Shown here: piece after piece, positions 1 through 10,377 of the stretch | How positions within the stretch are numbered: position 1 is the stretch's first letter | Layout of the letters: each line of letters opens with the position of its first letter | Source: Pseudo-nitzschia pungens | Taxonomy: Eukaryota > Bacillariophyta > Bacillariophyceae > Bacillariales > Bacillariaceae | Direction: 5' to 3' | NCBI GenBank assembly: GCA_037355855.1 | Contig: CM074769.1 | Span: 1,302,001 to 1,366,000, forward strand | DNA: 64,000 bases | Notes under the pieces: generated by a model | What the model saw: only the letters and a program-made list of their open reading frames with translations | Database searches by the model: none | Told to the model about the DNA's origin: nothing | Position numbers and translations under genes: made by a program

Positions 1-616
1 ATTTTGGAAGGGACGCTATCGACAAAGATTTCACGGATAAAATTATGTACTACGAAATTCCTAACAGCTGTCCTCCAGTCCACGTAGAAACCAGTACATA
101 GGCGCGTAGAACCAACGGACAGCTGTTAGGAATTTTGCAGTAACCTTAATAGAACTCATGGCAGGGTTAAAAAATGATGAATGACACGTGCTTTATTTTT
201 ACTGGTACAAACAATATCAAATTATCCGTAACCTTACTCGGGACGATAAGTCACAATTGGTCATTCGTTCGCCTTGCACGTGTAAACTCATTTCCACGAC
301 CAACGAATGAAAGGAGGATTTAACAATTAGCCAAATTCAATGAATACACGTGCGAATTTATTCCAATAAGTGTTCATTCGTGTGACTGAAAAATTGCCGA
401 GTGCGCCAACCCCATTCCATGAAATTGCCGACGATATCCAACTCGAAGTCTAACGGATCGAAGACTAAACACCAACACTCTACAGTAACACGGAAAGTAT
501 TGTTTCCATCAATCAATCGAACTATTTCACGGCGTTGAAAGCGACAGACTCCCTCCCGGCATCCAAAGAAAGAGAGTTTTACCTGGCAGCAATTGCGCTA
601 CTAAGTCTGAACAACG
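1..616. other. Intergenic, contains one ~95-bp inverted-repeat element
   Basis: No coding region is supported here. The only structured feature is the small inverted-repeat element at 48-142, listed separately. The rest is presumably the 5' flank of the SET-domain gene that begins at 617. Confidence 0.6.
48..142. mobile_element. MITE-like 95-bp inverted-repeat element, copy 1
   Basis: The ends are near-perfect inverted repeats built on AATTCCTAACAGCTGTCC (left, from about 56) and its complement (right, to about 135), extended outward by TACTAC/TACTGC. The interior is about 45 bp and contains GTAGAAACCAGTA and GTAGAACC. Three further copies of nearly the same length lie at 41130, 54003 and 58698. 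Size, terminal inverted repeats and dispersal fit a miniature inverted-repeat transposable element. No clear target duplication is visible beyond a possible TA. A structured RNA gene is a less likely alternative. Confidence 0.7.
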
Positions 617-1909
617 ATGACGATGAAAAAGAATCCCTTGCTCTCCCTGATCTGTGCGATAGCACTAGTGTCGCTGACCGGAGGGCCATCTGTGGCTGCG
701 GAAGCTTCGTGTGAAACTCCTCTTCCACAACCCGAGGCCTACCAACAACGGGTTATCGACTGGATCCGTTCCGGAAAGAACGGATATTTTCATCCCGCAG
801 TGGTCTGGAAACGATTGGGACCCGATGGTGAATCTGGCCCCTACGCCTTGCATACCACAAGAGATATTCCCAAGGGCGAAACGCTCCTGGTGGTTCCCCG
901 TTCCCACACCATTGACTCCCTCAAGACACACGAACATTGCTATACGGTAGCCCGAATCCTCGAAGAGTATGAAAAGGGCGATGACTCGTTCTATGCACCG
1001 TATCTCTCCTACCTTTTCGACGAAACCGCTGGCGGGACCTCGACCGGATTGATGCCTACGTCTTGGACGCCAGAAGGAAAAGAAATCTTGGAGTTCATCC
1101 TCGACTTCGGAGAAGAAGATGCACTGCAACCCAAGGACTATCTGTACGACAGCGTGTTTGATACATGCGGTGGTAACTTTCGCTCCACCAACCCACACCA
1201 GAAGCTGGAGGACCCAGAACTCCGCCAGCGAGCCGAAGATGCCTACTGTTTCTTGTTGAGCAGATCATGGCAAGATAAGATGATCCCCGTTCTAGACATG
1301 TACAACCATCGCAACGGATCGTCGAAGAACGTCGAATCGACAACCGTTCATTACAGCGACAATGATATTACTGCATACGCTCTTCGCGACATAAAGGCGG
1401 GTGAACAGTTGCAAAATACCTACAGCGAGTGCATGGATGACGATTGCAACTGGGGCAGGATGCAGTACGAATATCTCACTGCCGGTATTTTTGTGGATTA
1501 CGGATTCTTGGAGTTGTATCCACGCCGGTGGGAATTGGGACCGGTTGGCTATGAGGTTGTGGCGGAGGTGGACCAGGACTTGCAGACGGAAGAAAAAGTC
1601 TTCAAATGGATTTTCGACAAGCCGTCTACGGAGACCCTCGAATGGATTTCCAGGCACCTCGAACGTCTCCGAAGCATCAAGACCGAGCTACTCGAGGATA
1701 TTTCTGAGCTCCGTTCCATTACCGGCAAGCCACACAACAATATTGAGCACGAGGCGGACAGCCTTTTGGAGTTGTACGAAGGATATGTCGAGATACTGGA
1801 AATGGCCCTGGAACACAAGGGGGATCCCATTGGTGTCACGAGAGAGCAATTCGAAAGCCACCTCGATGATGCCCGGGAAAGGAATGAATTGCTTTACGAC
1901 GGATTGTAA
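617..1909 (+). CDS. Secreted SET-domain protein (SETD3/Rubisco-LSMT-like)
   Basis: A single-exon gene of 430 aa. Residues 1-28 form a classical signal peptide (two Lys, a Leu/Ile/Val-rich core, GPSVAA). The body has split SET-domain features: a YALHTTRDIPKGETL strand at about 76-90, a long alpha-helical insert, then DMYNHRN at about 227-233 (the NH motif that helps build the AdoMet pocket), a GEQLQNTYS motif and a YGFLE stretch. This order is that of the SETD3/Rubisco large-subunit methyltransferase group, which methylates Lys or His of non-histone proteins. The C-terminal third is helical and acidic and may be a substrate-binding domain. A secretory signal without Phe at the cleavage site argues for the ER or secretory route rather than the plastid. 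The ATG at 617 is followed by a second at 623; both keep the signal peptide. The substrate is unknown. Confidence 0.85.
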   Translation: MTMKKNPLLSLICAIALVSLTGGPSVAAEASCETPLPQPEAYQQRVIDWIRSGKNGYFHPAVVWKRLGPDGESGPYALHTTRDIPKGETLLVVPRSHTIDSLKTHEHCYTVARILEEYEKGDDSFYAPYLSYLFDETAGGTSTGLMPTSWTPEGKEILEFILDFGEEDALQPKDYLYDSVFDTCGGNFRSTNPHQKLEDPELRQRAEDAYCFLLSRSWQDKMIPVLDMYNHRNGSSKNVESTTVHYSDNDITAYALRDIKAGEQLQNTYSECMDDDCNWGRMQYEYLTAGIFVDYGFLELYPRRWELGPVGYEVVAEVDQDLQTEEKVFKWIFDKPSTETLEWISRHLERLRSIKTELLEDISELRSITGKPHNNIEHEADSLLELYEGYVEILEMALEHKGDPIGVTREQFESHLDDARERNELLYDGL

Positions 1910-3016
1910 CGACTGCGGTGTGGCCAATCGAAGCGCTGTACCACGTTCTTGCCCAACAAAGGAATAGACAGAGACTGCTGTAGACGCTTGCGCGGAACTA
2001 GACACAACACCCCAGCATACGCAATGCTTATGTGCCATATCTACACATTCACACCCACAACCTTTGAACTCAAGACTGGATATTGAACCTGGCACTGAAC
2101 TGGAGGCATTTTTTAGGTTTCAAATTATTAGATTCTACTGTATTTTCTAAAACAACGTGGCTCAATTACGTGGGGGAGTTTCATGTTTGATGTAAATATC
2201 CGTCTCCTTCAGACGAGAAGTATGTTCCTTGTATTCTTCGGAACTGCGTTATCTGTTGCTTACTATCCTGTTCGACTTGCTATTGTCTACCACATCTGTT
2301 GGTTGCATGCATTATTTCATGATCCTGCTACCTTTTAGTTCGAAAATGCTTGCGGTAATTCTTGTTTAACATACCGTTTGTACCGTAAGGTTAGCGGTAC
2401 GTTACGGTAGTATGGTAAAATAAGTTGAGTACACGTAACCTTAAACCTTACCTAGTAACCTTACTACAGGCATGAAACATCAAAAATCGGAAACATACTC
2501 TGTAGATTTATGTACCATAATATGAACAATATATCAGCCGATATATGATACGAAGTACTAGTACTACGTATCTATTACGAAGTAAGGTTACTCCGTCGTA
2601 GCGCGTTGTGCACTTCGTATCTACCATCATCGACCAACAAACCACAAACCATAGTGGTAATTAACTTACCATACACAAGCTATTGCTCAGTGCCCCGTGT
2701 TCAGTGAGCTCAGTTTCGCATGCGACATCACATCCGGCCTCCGAAAGAACAATTTCAAATCGGATCGGATTGGATCGGTAGAGTACTGGTAGAGTACCTG
2801 TAGAGTATCATCAACTTACATCTCGAAGATTTTAGAGAGGTAACAAGAATCGAAATTGGAAGGTGTCTATTGCTGTCATGATTCTTGGCACCAAGCGGTT
2901 CGACGAAAGCTGTGGCTACCTTTTATGATTCATCCCTTCGCTCTGTGTTCGCGGCGCACACCAACAACGAACAAAGATGTCCTCCACCCGTTTCCTCGGA
3001 ACAAGCACCTTTGCTG
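1910..3016. other. Intergenic with short-word repeats
   Basis: About 1.1 kb without a supported gene. It is AT-rich and contains repeated GTAAGGTTA/TAACCTTAC words around 2386, 2434-2465 and 2580, and TACGAAGTA-type words at about 2550-2625. A 16-codon upstream ORF starts with the ATG at 2878 and is out of frame with the transporter gene that follows. Confidence 0.5.
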
Positions 3017-4999
3017 ATGTCGCCCAGCGGGCAGCAGGGTGACATTGGAAATGAAATGAACGAATCAAAGTTGCATGCAAAAATACACACTGATTGCAAA
3101 TCGTGTGTTGTGGAACCTAAAGAAGATTCGGGCAAGATTCACGGATCAATGTCCAACACCAATCATATTGACAATACAACAGTTTTGACGTTGGCATTTG
3201 TCACGTTTGTCCAAGCCTATTTGCTGGAGGGCGTCTTTCCGTATGCTGGATTTCTGACCATGCATTTGTTGTCGTATAGGAACGACGACAGCATCAGCGG
3301 GAGTGATGCGGCGGTCATGGTCATAAACGAAGAGACTGTTGGGAGATACGCCGGCTTCGTAGCATGTTCGTTCATGGTTGGGCGAACTGTCACCGCGGTT
3401 CTATGGGGGAATCTCGCAGATACCTATGGTCGGGTTTTTGTATTACAGTTTTCCTTAGTTGCTTCTGCCGTCACCTCTATTGGATTCGGGTTCGCAAGGA
3501 CTTATTGGGAGGCTCTCTTCTGGCGGTTTTTGATGGGGGTGGGAAACGGAATCACGGGCACTATCAAGTGCTTGCTATCTGAAATCCGGGCTTCTTCAGG
3601 GTCACAAGCGAAAGAAACGAAAACAATGGCAATCGTGTATGGAATGAGAGGATACGGCTTTTTAATTTGTCCGGGTATTACCGGCTACTTATCGGATCCA
3701 ATGAAGCAGTATCCAAAAACCATGACCTCCTTGGCTATCCCCCGATGGATCCAATCCTTGCTAAGAGCCTACCCTTTTGTATTGCCAAATGTTCTAGCAT
3801 GTTTTTTGTGTCTTATGGCCTACTTTTTGGTGAAGAACTACGTCGATGAAACATTACCGGCGGACAGATGCCAACCTTTACCTTCGACCACCGCTGCACT
3901 TCGCAGGTGTTCGGGGGCTTTGCCTTTCAATACAATTAAGGATAGTAAAAGGAGTAATAATGGCAACCAGGCTTCGCAAGGCATTGTCATTGGCGATGGT
4001 GAGGACAACATCGGGGATAGCAACGGCACCAACGACGAAATACAAGATCTCAGATCAAGACCTTCCGTGACCCTAAGGGATTTGCTATGGGGTGACGCTC
4101 ATTCACCAAACTCCGAAGGTAGCGTGAGCGACGAACGCGGGTCCAAAACCAGGCCTGGGTACGCTCAAGAGCACCAGAGAAAAGTACGAAACCGATGGTA
4201 TCATTTATATGTTTACTGGATGTACTCGTTTCTTAACATTGCTGCAGACGAAATGTTTCCTTTGTTCTGTTTGTCAAAGTTGTCTGGGTTGGGTCTCGAA
4301 GAGAATCAAATTTCGTTTCTATTGGGCGGGTCGACCGTGGTTTATGGACTATTGCAATATTTGCTGTTGACAGAATTGGTGAGAAAACTTGGCTTGTATC
4401 CTACCTTGCGGATTGGTACCTTTTGCAGTGTTCCCCTTGGAATTTTCATTCCGTTGGGATCACTATGGTTAAAAACTAAGAGTGACGACGATGACAATGG
4501 CTACGCAAACGATGAAGACGACAAACCTATTTCAAAGCTGGGGGTGCGCTCTGTGCTATATTTATCATTGATCATAGCAGTGATGAAGTCATTTTCGTCA
4601 GTTGTATTTTCAGCAGTGAACATGGCGATCAATCGCACTGTCGACACGATTGACCAAAGAGGGAGTCTCAACGGCATCGCATCTCTGGGTGGATCCTTTG
4701 CGAAAGCATGCGGGCCAGTGTTTGCCGGCTTTCTTTTTTCTTTTTTGGCCGGTAATTCTAGTACCTTCCGCGACGCGGTGACGCCAGGAGAAGAATCTTC
4801 TGCCGTGAATGGGTTTGGTGATGGAAATAGAAATAACAGTGGCAGTGGTAGTATTCTCTTCCCTCATCGTATTATTAATCCGCCGTACGGATCAATTGTC
4901 GCCTACGGAATTGTCTCAACTCTCGGCTTCATCTTAGGGTTGCAAACATTCGCATTACGAGATCATCCTGTGAAACCTCCATTACCAAGCGGCAGATGA
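3017..4999 (+). CDS. MFS transporter, zinc-induced-facilitator-like (ZIFL) family
   Basis: Membrane transporter of about 660 aa with about 12 hydrophobic segments. After a hydrophilic N-terminus the first membrane span (VLTLAFVTFVQAYLLEG) leads into the family loop: a Cys, FMVGR, then WGNLADTYGR, the MFS motif-A loop in its plant ZIFL form. RFLMGVGNGITGTIKCLLSEI follows, then a long polar central loop (about residues 290-400) rich in Ser/Asn, as usual between helices 6 and 7. ZIFL proteins move organic acids, K+ or metal chelators with protons; the substrate here cannot be read. The open frame extends up to 2882, but no ATG lies upstream of 3017 in frame, so 3017 is chosen. An upstream exon is possible. 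The polar EQAPLL just before the ATG is also seen near the start of plant homologues, so the true start could be further 5'. Confidence 0.8.
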   Translation: MSPSGQQGDIGNEMNESKLHAKIHTDCKSCVVEPKEDSGKIHGSMSNTNHIDNTTVLTLAFVTFVQAYLLEGVFPYAGFLTMHLLSYRNDDSISGSDAAVMVINEETVGRYAGFVACSFMVGRTVTAVLWGNLADTYGRVFVLQFSLVASAVTSIGFGFARTYWEALFWRFLMGVGNGITGTIKCLLSEIRASSGSQAKETKTMAIVYGMRGYGFLICPGITGYLSDPMKQYPKTMTSLAIPRWIQSLLRAYPFVLPNVLACFLCLMAYFLVKNYVDETLPADRCQPLPSTTAALRRCSGALPFNTIKDSKRSNNGNQASQGIVIGDGEDNIGDSNGTNDEIQDLRSRPSVTLRDLLWGDAHSPNSEGSVSDERGSKTRPGYAQEHQRKVRNRWYHLYVYWMYSFLNIAADEMFPLFCLSKLSGLGLEENQISFLLGGSTVVYGLLQYLLLTELVRKLGLYPTLRIGTFCSVPLGIFIPLGSLWLKTKSDDDDNGYANDEDDKPISKLGVRSVLYLSLIIAVMKSFSSVVFSAVNMAINRTVDTIDQRGSLNGIASLGGSFAKACGPVFAGFLFSFLAGNSSTFRDAVTPGEESSAVNGFGDGNRNNSGSGSILFPHRIINPPYGSIVAYGIVSTLGFILGLQTFALRDHPVKPPLPSGR

Positions 5000-6586
5000 G
5001 ACGCGATTGGCGAAAACTTGTATAAAGTGCATCTTTTGATCCTCCCTAGAAATAATTTGTTGGTGAAACAATCTTTTCCTTTTTCTACAACGTTCATGGA
5101 TACCTCTCTGACACCGAGGGCTTCGAAATCCTTCAGCAAGGTTTTGGTGCAGATTGGTCCTCCTTATAGTCAATGGCATTTCATGATCTTGGCTCGTTTC
5201 TCCCTCCAAGAATTCTTGTCGTTACTCAATGCGAGTTATTTGGAAAGGCATTCGGAACAATGCTGCCGGTAGTGAATTTGATGCTACCGTATGATTTGAC
5301 AGTCATGAGTCGTCGTTTGCAGGGAGCAGTATCGAACAGGATAAGCACCTGCGCCTTGCCGTCTAACTTGAATAGTGTGGTTGACAAAAAAAGGTGATTC
5401 TGCTCGTCGTGTCAATCGACAGTGGACTACCATTCTTCAACAGGGCCCAGGTCGTTCGAAGTTGTCCCAGGTCGTTCGAAGTTGTCCAAGATCCTTCCGC
5501 AATATACGTAGTACATGTTATCTCCTTCGGCTTTTATTATGATCGCTCACATGATGTTGACAGCCTTCCTTCGCCGATGCTCACTTCTTCCCTCTCGTCA
5601 TTTTTTGGAAGGATTGATTCTACCGGTATCGATATCTTGTTCCGGGGAAGATTGAAGAATACTTCGTACTTGTAACCTTACCCGTGACCTTACCCGCAAG
5701 TCATACGGTACGGTATCTGGGCTCAGTCGCGCCAAGCTACGCTGTAGAGAACTACTGAAGTCCTTAGTTCTTCGTTTCCTACCTGTACATACTAAGGTTT
5801 TTTACTGTATTACTCTACTTGGTGTCAGATAATCTTACTTACTGTAAGGTTTACCGGTATACGGTACCGGTATGATAGACTTTCTCATCAAAAGAACACA
5901 AACTTCAATCAAAATCGTAAATTTCAGTATTACACGTGTAAATAATACTTTTAATTACTAAGTACAAGTAACTTACTACGTAGTACGTACGTAGTAGCTT
6001 ATTTTCAAAATTCCACAATATGGCGGAAAGGTTACGTAACCTTACCTGGTAAACCTTACCTGCTGTCCCAAAAAAATAAGCGATGCATTGCTTGTGTCAT
6101 ATTTTAAGTCAGTGTGACACATTTATTTTTTAGCATTGTCGTAGAATGCAAGGAAGATAAAGAAGACCGTCTGTCTGTTCGTTGGTTCACTCTGAAGTTT
6201 GTCAAGTGTCAACCAAGGTCCAGCAAAAAGCGAAGAGCCACCCATCATTTTTCAAAGAAATGTCATGGATGCTCCTTAGAGAATTCGGAGGATCTATTCT
6301 CGATTGAATTTTCCTACAAGTTGATTGGCCCATCTATGTAGTTCGGTTTTGTCTAAGGACACTTCCAACCCTGATCACTTGACATCTGTTTCCCCCCGAT
6401 TTCTTCCTGTTCTACCAATGATGTTAGTCTTCGTTCGTCATTGAAACAGACAAAAGACATCAAGGAAGACGCAACATTGTTGGCACATAAAAAATAATAA
6501 TAGTGATAGAACTCATAGAGCGGAAGAGCATAGAAAAGAACAGACTAAACCTCACAGCATTGGATACAGTAAAGAATACAGAACGG
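5000..6586. other. Intergenic, no supported gene
   Basis: No gene is supported. Short open frames at 5018-5675 show no domain and overlap each other, so this part may be 3' UTR. From 5660 to 6070 the sequence is rich in CCTTACC, GTAAGGTT and ACCGGT words and in TACGTA palindromes. Confidence 0.5.
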
Positions 6587-7396
6587 ATGATCATGACAGT
6601 CAGTACTTCCAAGCATTCTAGATACGATATCGACCAGCGATTGACAGTAGATACCCAATCCGTCTTCTATGGTCCCCTCCAACACGTTCCGAACACACCG
6701 GAGGGAAATGACAACGAAAGCATCGCATTGCCAAATTCCACGCAATCATCACCGTCATCATCAGCATCGCAGCGATCTATATTCTCCAGCTATTGGAAAA
6801 GAACTCCTCAGCCCCCTTCTCAACCATCCTCGATCGCGATGCCAAGCCCGACACCTGTTGCGGACAAGCAAGTCGGACAGGGAGAGCATAAGTTCTTTCA
6901 ACAACGGAGTCGCATTCGGAAACACAACACTTATTCTTACGTTGACCTACAAGATCCATATGCCTACTTTGGAATCGAGGAAGAACAAAGGAATACCGAA
7001 TCGACCTCTGATACCGATGATTCTTCTACGAATTCTTACGAGCATTTCCTGCGAAAACAAGAGGTCTCAACAATGTCACGAAGCCACACATACGACGGCT
7101 TTTCCGCTGTCGATCTTCAATCGATGGAAAGCCTTCTCGCAAGCAACAAGAAATCAACCCAATCTGATACAATACTGTTTGCGAAGACGTCTTCATTGCG
7201 GAGGTCGTGTCTACGAAAGGGTCGTTTCTCCTCATGCAAGAACGACATCAAGGGAGATGATAAGGTCCTATCATCAAAAGCAACGATACCGAGTACACAA
7301 TCAGTATCGTTTGAGTCGGCTGTACAAATCCGTTGCTTCGAAATTCCACTAGAAAAATGGGCTCCGAGTGGATGGTCAGAATGGTTTACTTCCTAG
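6587..7396 (+). CDS. Hypothetical protein with conserved aromatic C-terminal tail
   Basis: An intron-free protein of 269 aa, polar and rich in Ser, Thr and Gln, so probably largely disordered. The start is the ATG at 6587 (MTVSTSK follows closely after a second Met); the open frame extends upstream to a GTG at 6503 but has no ATG there. The last 30 residues look structured and unlike the rest: SVSFESAVQIRCFEIPLEKW followed by a Gly/Trp-rich SGWSEWF end. SVSF followed by an (I/V)R(x)(F/Y)E stretch resembles tails of other diatom hypothetical proteins, recalled from general knowledge and not searched. No enzymatic motif is visible. Function unknown. Confidence 0.6.
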   Translation: MIMTVSTSKHSRYDIDQRLTVDTQSVFYGPLQHVPNTPEGNDNESIALPNSTQSSPSSSASQRSIFSSYWKRTPQPPSQPSSIAMPSPTPVADKQVGQGEHKFFQQRSRIRKHNTYSYVDLQDPYAYFGIEEEQRNTESTSDTDDSSTNSYEHFLRKQEVSTMSRSHTYDGFSAVDLQSMESLLASNKKSTQSDTILFAKTSSLRRSCLRKGRFSSCKNDIKGDDKVLSSKATIPSTQSVSFESAVQIRCFEIPLEKWAPSGWSEWFTS

Positions 7397-8750
7397 TAGG
7401 CAAGTGCGGCTGGGGGAAACGCCGCCAATCTTACGCTATCCGGAACTTCTCAAGCATACAATGTTTTTCAATATTATATTATATTATACAATACAAAAGC
7501 GTATCCGGTATATTGATGATAGAAGATAATAAATATAACATAGATTACATCTTCAAAGTAAAAAAAGATTCTTCCAGGCACATTTGACATAAGTAAATAC
7601 TGTATATTATTTACACACCAGAGGGTTGTGGAGGCACTACGAGCGCACGAGGGTCCATCTCCGACAATGTCAGACAGACTGATGCCGTCGTTTGCCACGG
7701 TGTGCTGGCGCTATCCATACAAGATTATCGTCGCAAACAACGAAATAGGGGGTACCTCTAAAAGTTGTTGAGACATGCGTGTGATGATTGTGTCTGATGC
7801 AATTTCTTCCTAGGCAGTCAGCTGCTGCTCAACTACCCTCGATAACGCAACAGTTGGATGTGATCGTAAATTTGTCGTCGCCATATTTGCTGAGCAATGG
7901 CAAATATTTGGGCATTACTACTAGGAGCCCTTCTTGGGATATTACAATGTTTTGAGCCATTGCCCCTGGATAGTACTTTGTTCTGATAGTCGGAATAGCC
8001 CAACTGGTCAATAAGCAAGAGGATTTTTGCTATTACAAAGTAAATGTTCCAGAATATGGAGGAAGCCTGATCATCATCCACTTTTGCTGTGTTTCATTCA
8101 GGGAACCTAACCAGCTAAAGATTCAGGCGCTGCCTGAATGTGCAAGAAAGTGAGTGAAAACCCTGGCCCGTGTTTTGTACAACACTGACCAAACATGGAA
8201 TTTTCGTAATTACTTTCAAAATACTACTGGCACCTAAGAAGTCAACACTCATCTCAGACCTCCTACTAGAAGTCTTTGAGAAGAATTCTTAACAATACGA
8301 TATATTCTTCTTTTCCTTGCTGCTGCTATTCTTAGCGTTTACCAAGTATTCCATCATCAACAAGTACTACTACTAGTACTCATGACAAGTGGTAAAGTCA
8401 TAGCCAGTGTATCAAAAAATAGCATGCGGCAACACAAAACAATGCTGCCATACAGCACATCATGCAAGATTTTCCGCCACCAAATATTTGACAACAGAAT
8501 GAAATGTTAGTGGTTTTTCCTCCATGTTCCATTGGATACGGTTTGGACACGAAATGTTGTAAAATACAGGAACTTGTGTGCAATTTTTTTTAATATTGAA
8601 ATAAATAATACTTCGAGGTAATAATATTAAGATCAAAATAATAGTTGTTGTTGTCGACACAAGCATCAATGAAGGGGGAAAGATTGTACCGCAGTCTCTC
8701 TGCTTCTTTTCCGAAGCCAACAGTGACTTCGGTATGGATGGGAGCAAAAT
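7397..8750. other. Intergenic, nothing recognised
   Basis: About 1.35 kb, AT-rich, with only short overlapping open frames on the minus strand that show no domain or signal. Apart from the tRNA terminator at its right edge nothing was recognised. Confidence 0.5.
8746..8749 (-). terminator. Pol III T-run terminator of tRNA-Ile
   Basis: On the minus strand a TTTT run follows one base after the discriminator A of the tRNA gene. This is the usual RNA polymerase III stop signal. Confidence 0.75.
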
Positions 8751-8824
8751 TACTCTCGGTGGGGATCGAACCCACGACCTTGGGTTTATTAGACCCACGC
8801 TCTAACCAGCTGAGCTACGAAAGC
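8751..8824 (-). tRNA. tRNA-Ile (anticodon AAU)
   Basis: A complete 74-nt cloverleaf is visible on the minus strand. The acceptor stem GCTTTCG pairs with CGAGAGT (one G-T and one T-G wobble). TA at 8-9 is followed by a D arm with the A-box TAGCTCAGCTGG. The anticodon stem TGGGT/ACCCA closes the loop CTAATAA, giving anticodon AAT, which decodes AUU (and AUC/AUA after A-to-I editing). The T arm GTGGG-TTCGATC-CCCAC contains the B-box. No intron is present and the discriminator base is A. CCA is not encoded, as expected for a eukaryotic nuclear gene. Confidence 0.95.
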
Positions 8825-8850
8825 TGCTTGGCAGACTGAGCCAAATAAAC

Positions 8851-8860
8851 ATATATAAAA
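8851..8860 (-). promoter_or_regulatory. TATA-like element upstream of tRNA-Ile
   Basis: Minus-strand TTTTATATAT begins about 27 nt upstream of the mature tRNA 5' end, the position where an upstream TATA-like element assists TFIIIB binding in some eukaryotes. This is an inference from position and composition only. Confidence 0.4.
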
Positions 8861-9072
8861 TTATCAAACGCCATCATTCTATAACTTCTACAGTAGTCAC
8901 AAAGTAACAATGATCACTAAACCTTACTGTACTTTACAGAGTAACAGTCCTAACCTTTGGTCTTATGGAAGGATAATCAGCTCTGAAGGATCGCTACCAC
9001 AAAATGATTCTATGCAGATTAATCCCAAGATGTAGCTTATTTGATGCTAGTACTAATTCAAATGCTTTGATT

Positions 9073-10377
9073 TCAACCAATGTGTTGATTCGAAATCCCA
9101 CCTCCACCACTTTTATCCCCAAAGAATCGTTGATTGTACATTTCAACGATCGATGTCGCGGTCTCTTCCACAGCACGTCCAGTGACATCAACTTCCGTCC
9201 AATTGTGTTCGTGGCAGAGTTGTCGCACGGAACCAAGATCTTTCAAAATGTAACTTCGATCGGCATAGTTCGATTTTGGTACAACAACGCCTTTTCGTTC
9301 AAGGTCGAATTTTGCCTCCATGTCCTTAACACCCCTTCGCTCTAATCGATTGGTTCGGATTTTTCGCAATTCGCTGGGGCTGATTGTCAAACAGAAGACG
9401 CGTTTCGGATCGACCTGTTCCAACAGTTGTACCGGTGGGGGTACCTCCATAACCAACGGAATGTTTGCTACCTTCAAGGACATGGTTTGCGATAGAACCA
9501 CACTCAGGGGCGTTTTTCCCGACCTGCTGACTCCGACCAGAACGATGTCTGCCTCCGGCAACAACCAGGGAGCTTGTCCGTCGTCAGCCTTCAAACAAAA
9601 TTCCACGGCGTCTATTCGTTGGTAGTATGAATCGCCTAGAGTCGATTGAGATTTATATTTTCCATCTCGCTCCCTTCGATTTCTCGACCCAAACAAGGCA
9701 GGAATGCCCAATGGCTCCATGTTCAGAAATTCTGATAGTTTATTTAGCGACGGACCAATCAAATCTACGTGCAACAAATTCAGTTTTTGGCATTCTTCGC
9801 CTACGTGGGCCCGCAATTTTGGCTTGGCAATAGTGTACATGACACAAGCTCTTTTTTCTTTGGCCACCTTGAGAATATTGGACAGAGCCTGTTCCGATCG
9901 AACAAAAGTGAATGTCCGAGTTCGGACGTCACAGGTTCCCATGGAGGAAAGTTCATCGTCATCGTCGTCTTCGTCGTCACTCTTATCGTTGGTATCATAC
10001 GGAGCTTTTTCGTCTGCACAGGTGTCAAATTGTGCCAAGGATTTTAACAAAATTGATCGAGACATAACTCCAGTAGCATCAGATATAAGAAATATTCGTT
10101 TGACGTCCGGACGTCGTCCCGGTGGGAGACACGAGGCATCCTGTTCATCTTCTTCATCCTCATCAAAGAAACTTGGTGCGTCCAAAAGTTGTGTCGGCGA
10201 GATTTTGCATCTTCGTCTCTGCACGCTTCTACCAGTGATCGGTTTCTCCGCCGGTAAGCTCGAGCGAAAGGATGCTTTCGACAAAGGCGATATCCATGAA
10301 AAGGCCGACCCTTGAAACCAAAACAAGAACAGAACCAACCGAAACGATAAATTATTCCGTTGGACTTCCATGATCAT
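9073..10377 (-). CDS. Plastid pyruvate,phosphate dikinase regulatory protein (PDRP)
   Basis: Bifunctional kinase/pyrophosphorylase of 434 aa that in plants and bacteria inactivates PPDK by ADP-dependent phosphorylation of an active-site Thr and reactivates it by Pi-dependent dephosphorylation. The family start IFLISDATGVMSRS is at about 96-109. The P-loop GVSRSGKTPLSVVLSQ at about 282 is the PDRP/PPSR hallmark, followed by NIPLVMEV and the basic SELRKIRTNRLERRG region. An acidic insert (DDEDDDDDE, about 135-146) is not typical. The N-terminus has a hydrophobic segment ending GSA|FSW, that is, a signal peptide with Phe at +1, consistent with a diatom plastid presequence. The ATG at 10375-10377 is followed by a second Met two codons later. 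It faces the PPDK gene, its expected substrate, across 728 bp. Confidence 0.92.
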   Translation of the reverse strand: MIMEVQRNNLSFRLVLFLFWFQGSAFSWISPLSKASFRSSLPAEKPITGRSVQRRRCKISPTQLLDAPSFFDEDEEDEQDASCLPPGRRPDVKRIFLISDATGVMSRSILLKSLAQFDTCADEKAPYDTNDKSDDEDDDDDELSSMGTCDVRTRTFTFVRSEQALSNILKVAKEKRACVMYTIAKPKLRAHVGEECQKLNLLHVDLIGPSLNKLSEFLNMEPLGIPALFGSRNRRERDGKYKSQSTLGDSYYQRIDAVEFCLKADDGQAPWLLPEADIVLVGVSRSGKTPLSVVLSQTMSLKVANIPLVMEVPPPVQLLEQVDPKRVFCLTISPSELRKIRTNRLERRGVKDMEAKFDLERKGVVVPKSNYADRSYILKDLGSVRQLCHEHNWTEVDVTGRAVEETATSIVEMYNQRFFGDKSGGGGISNQHIG

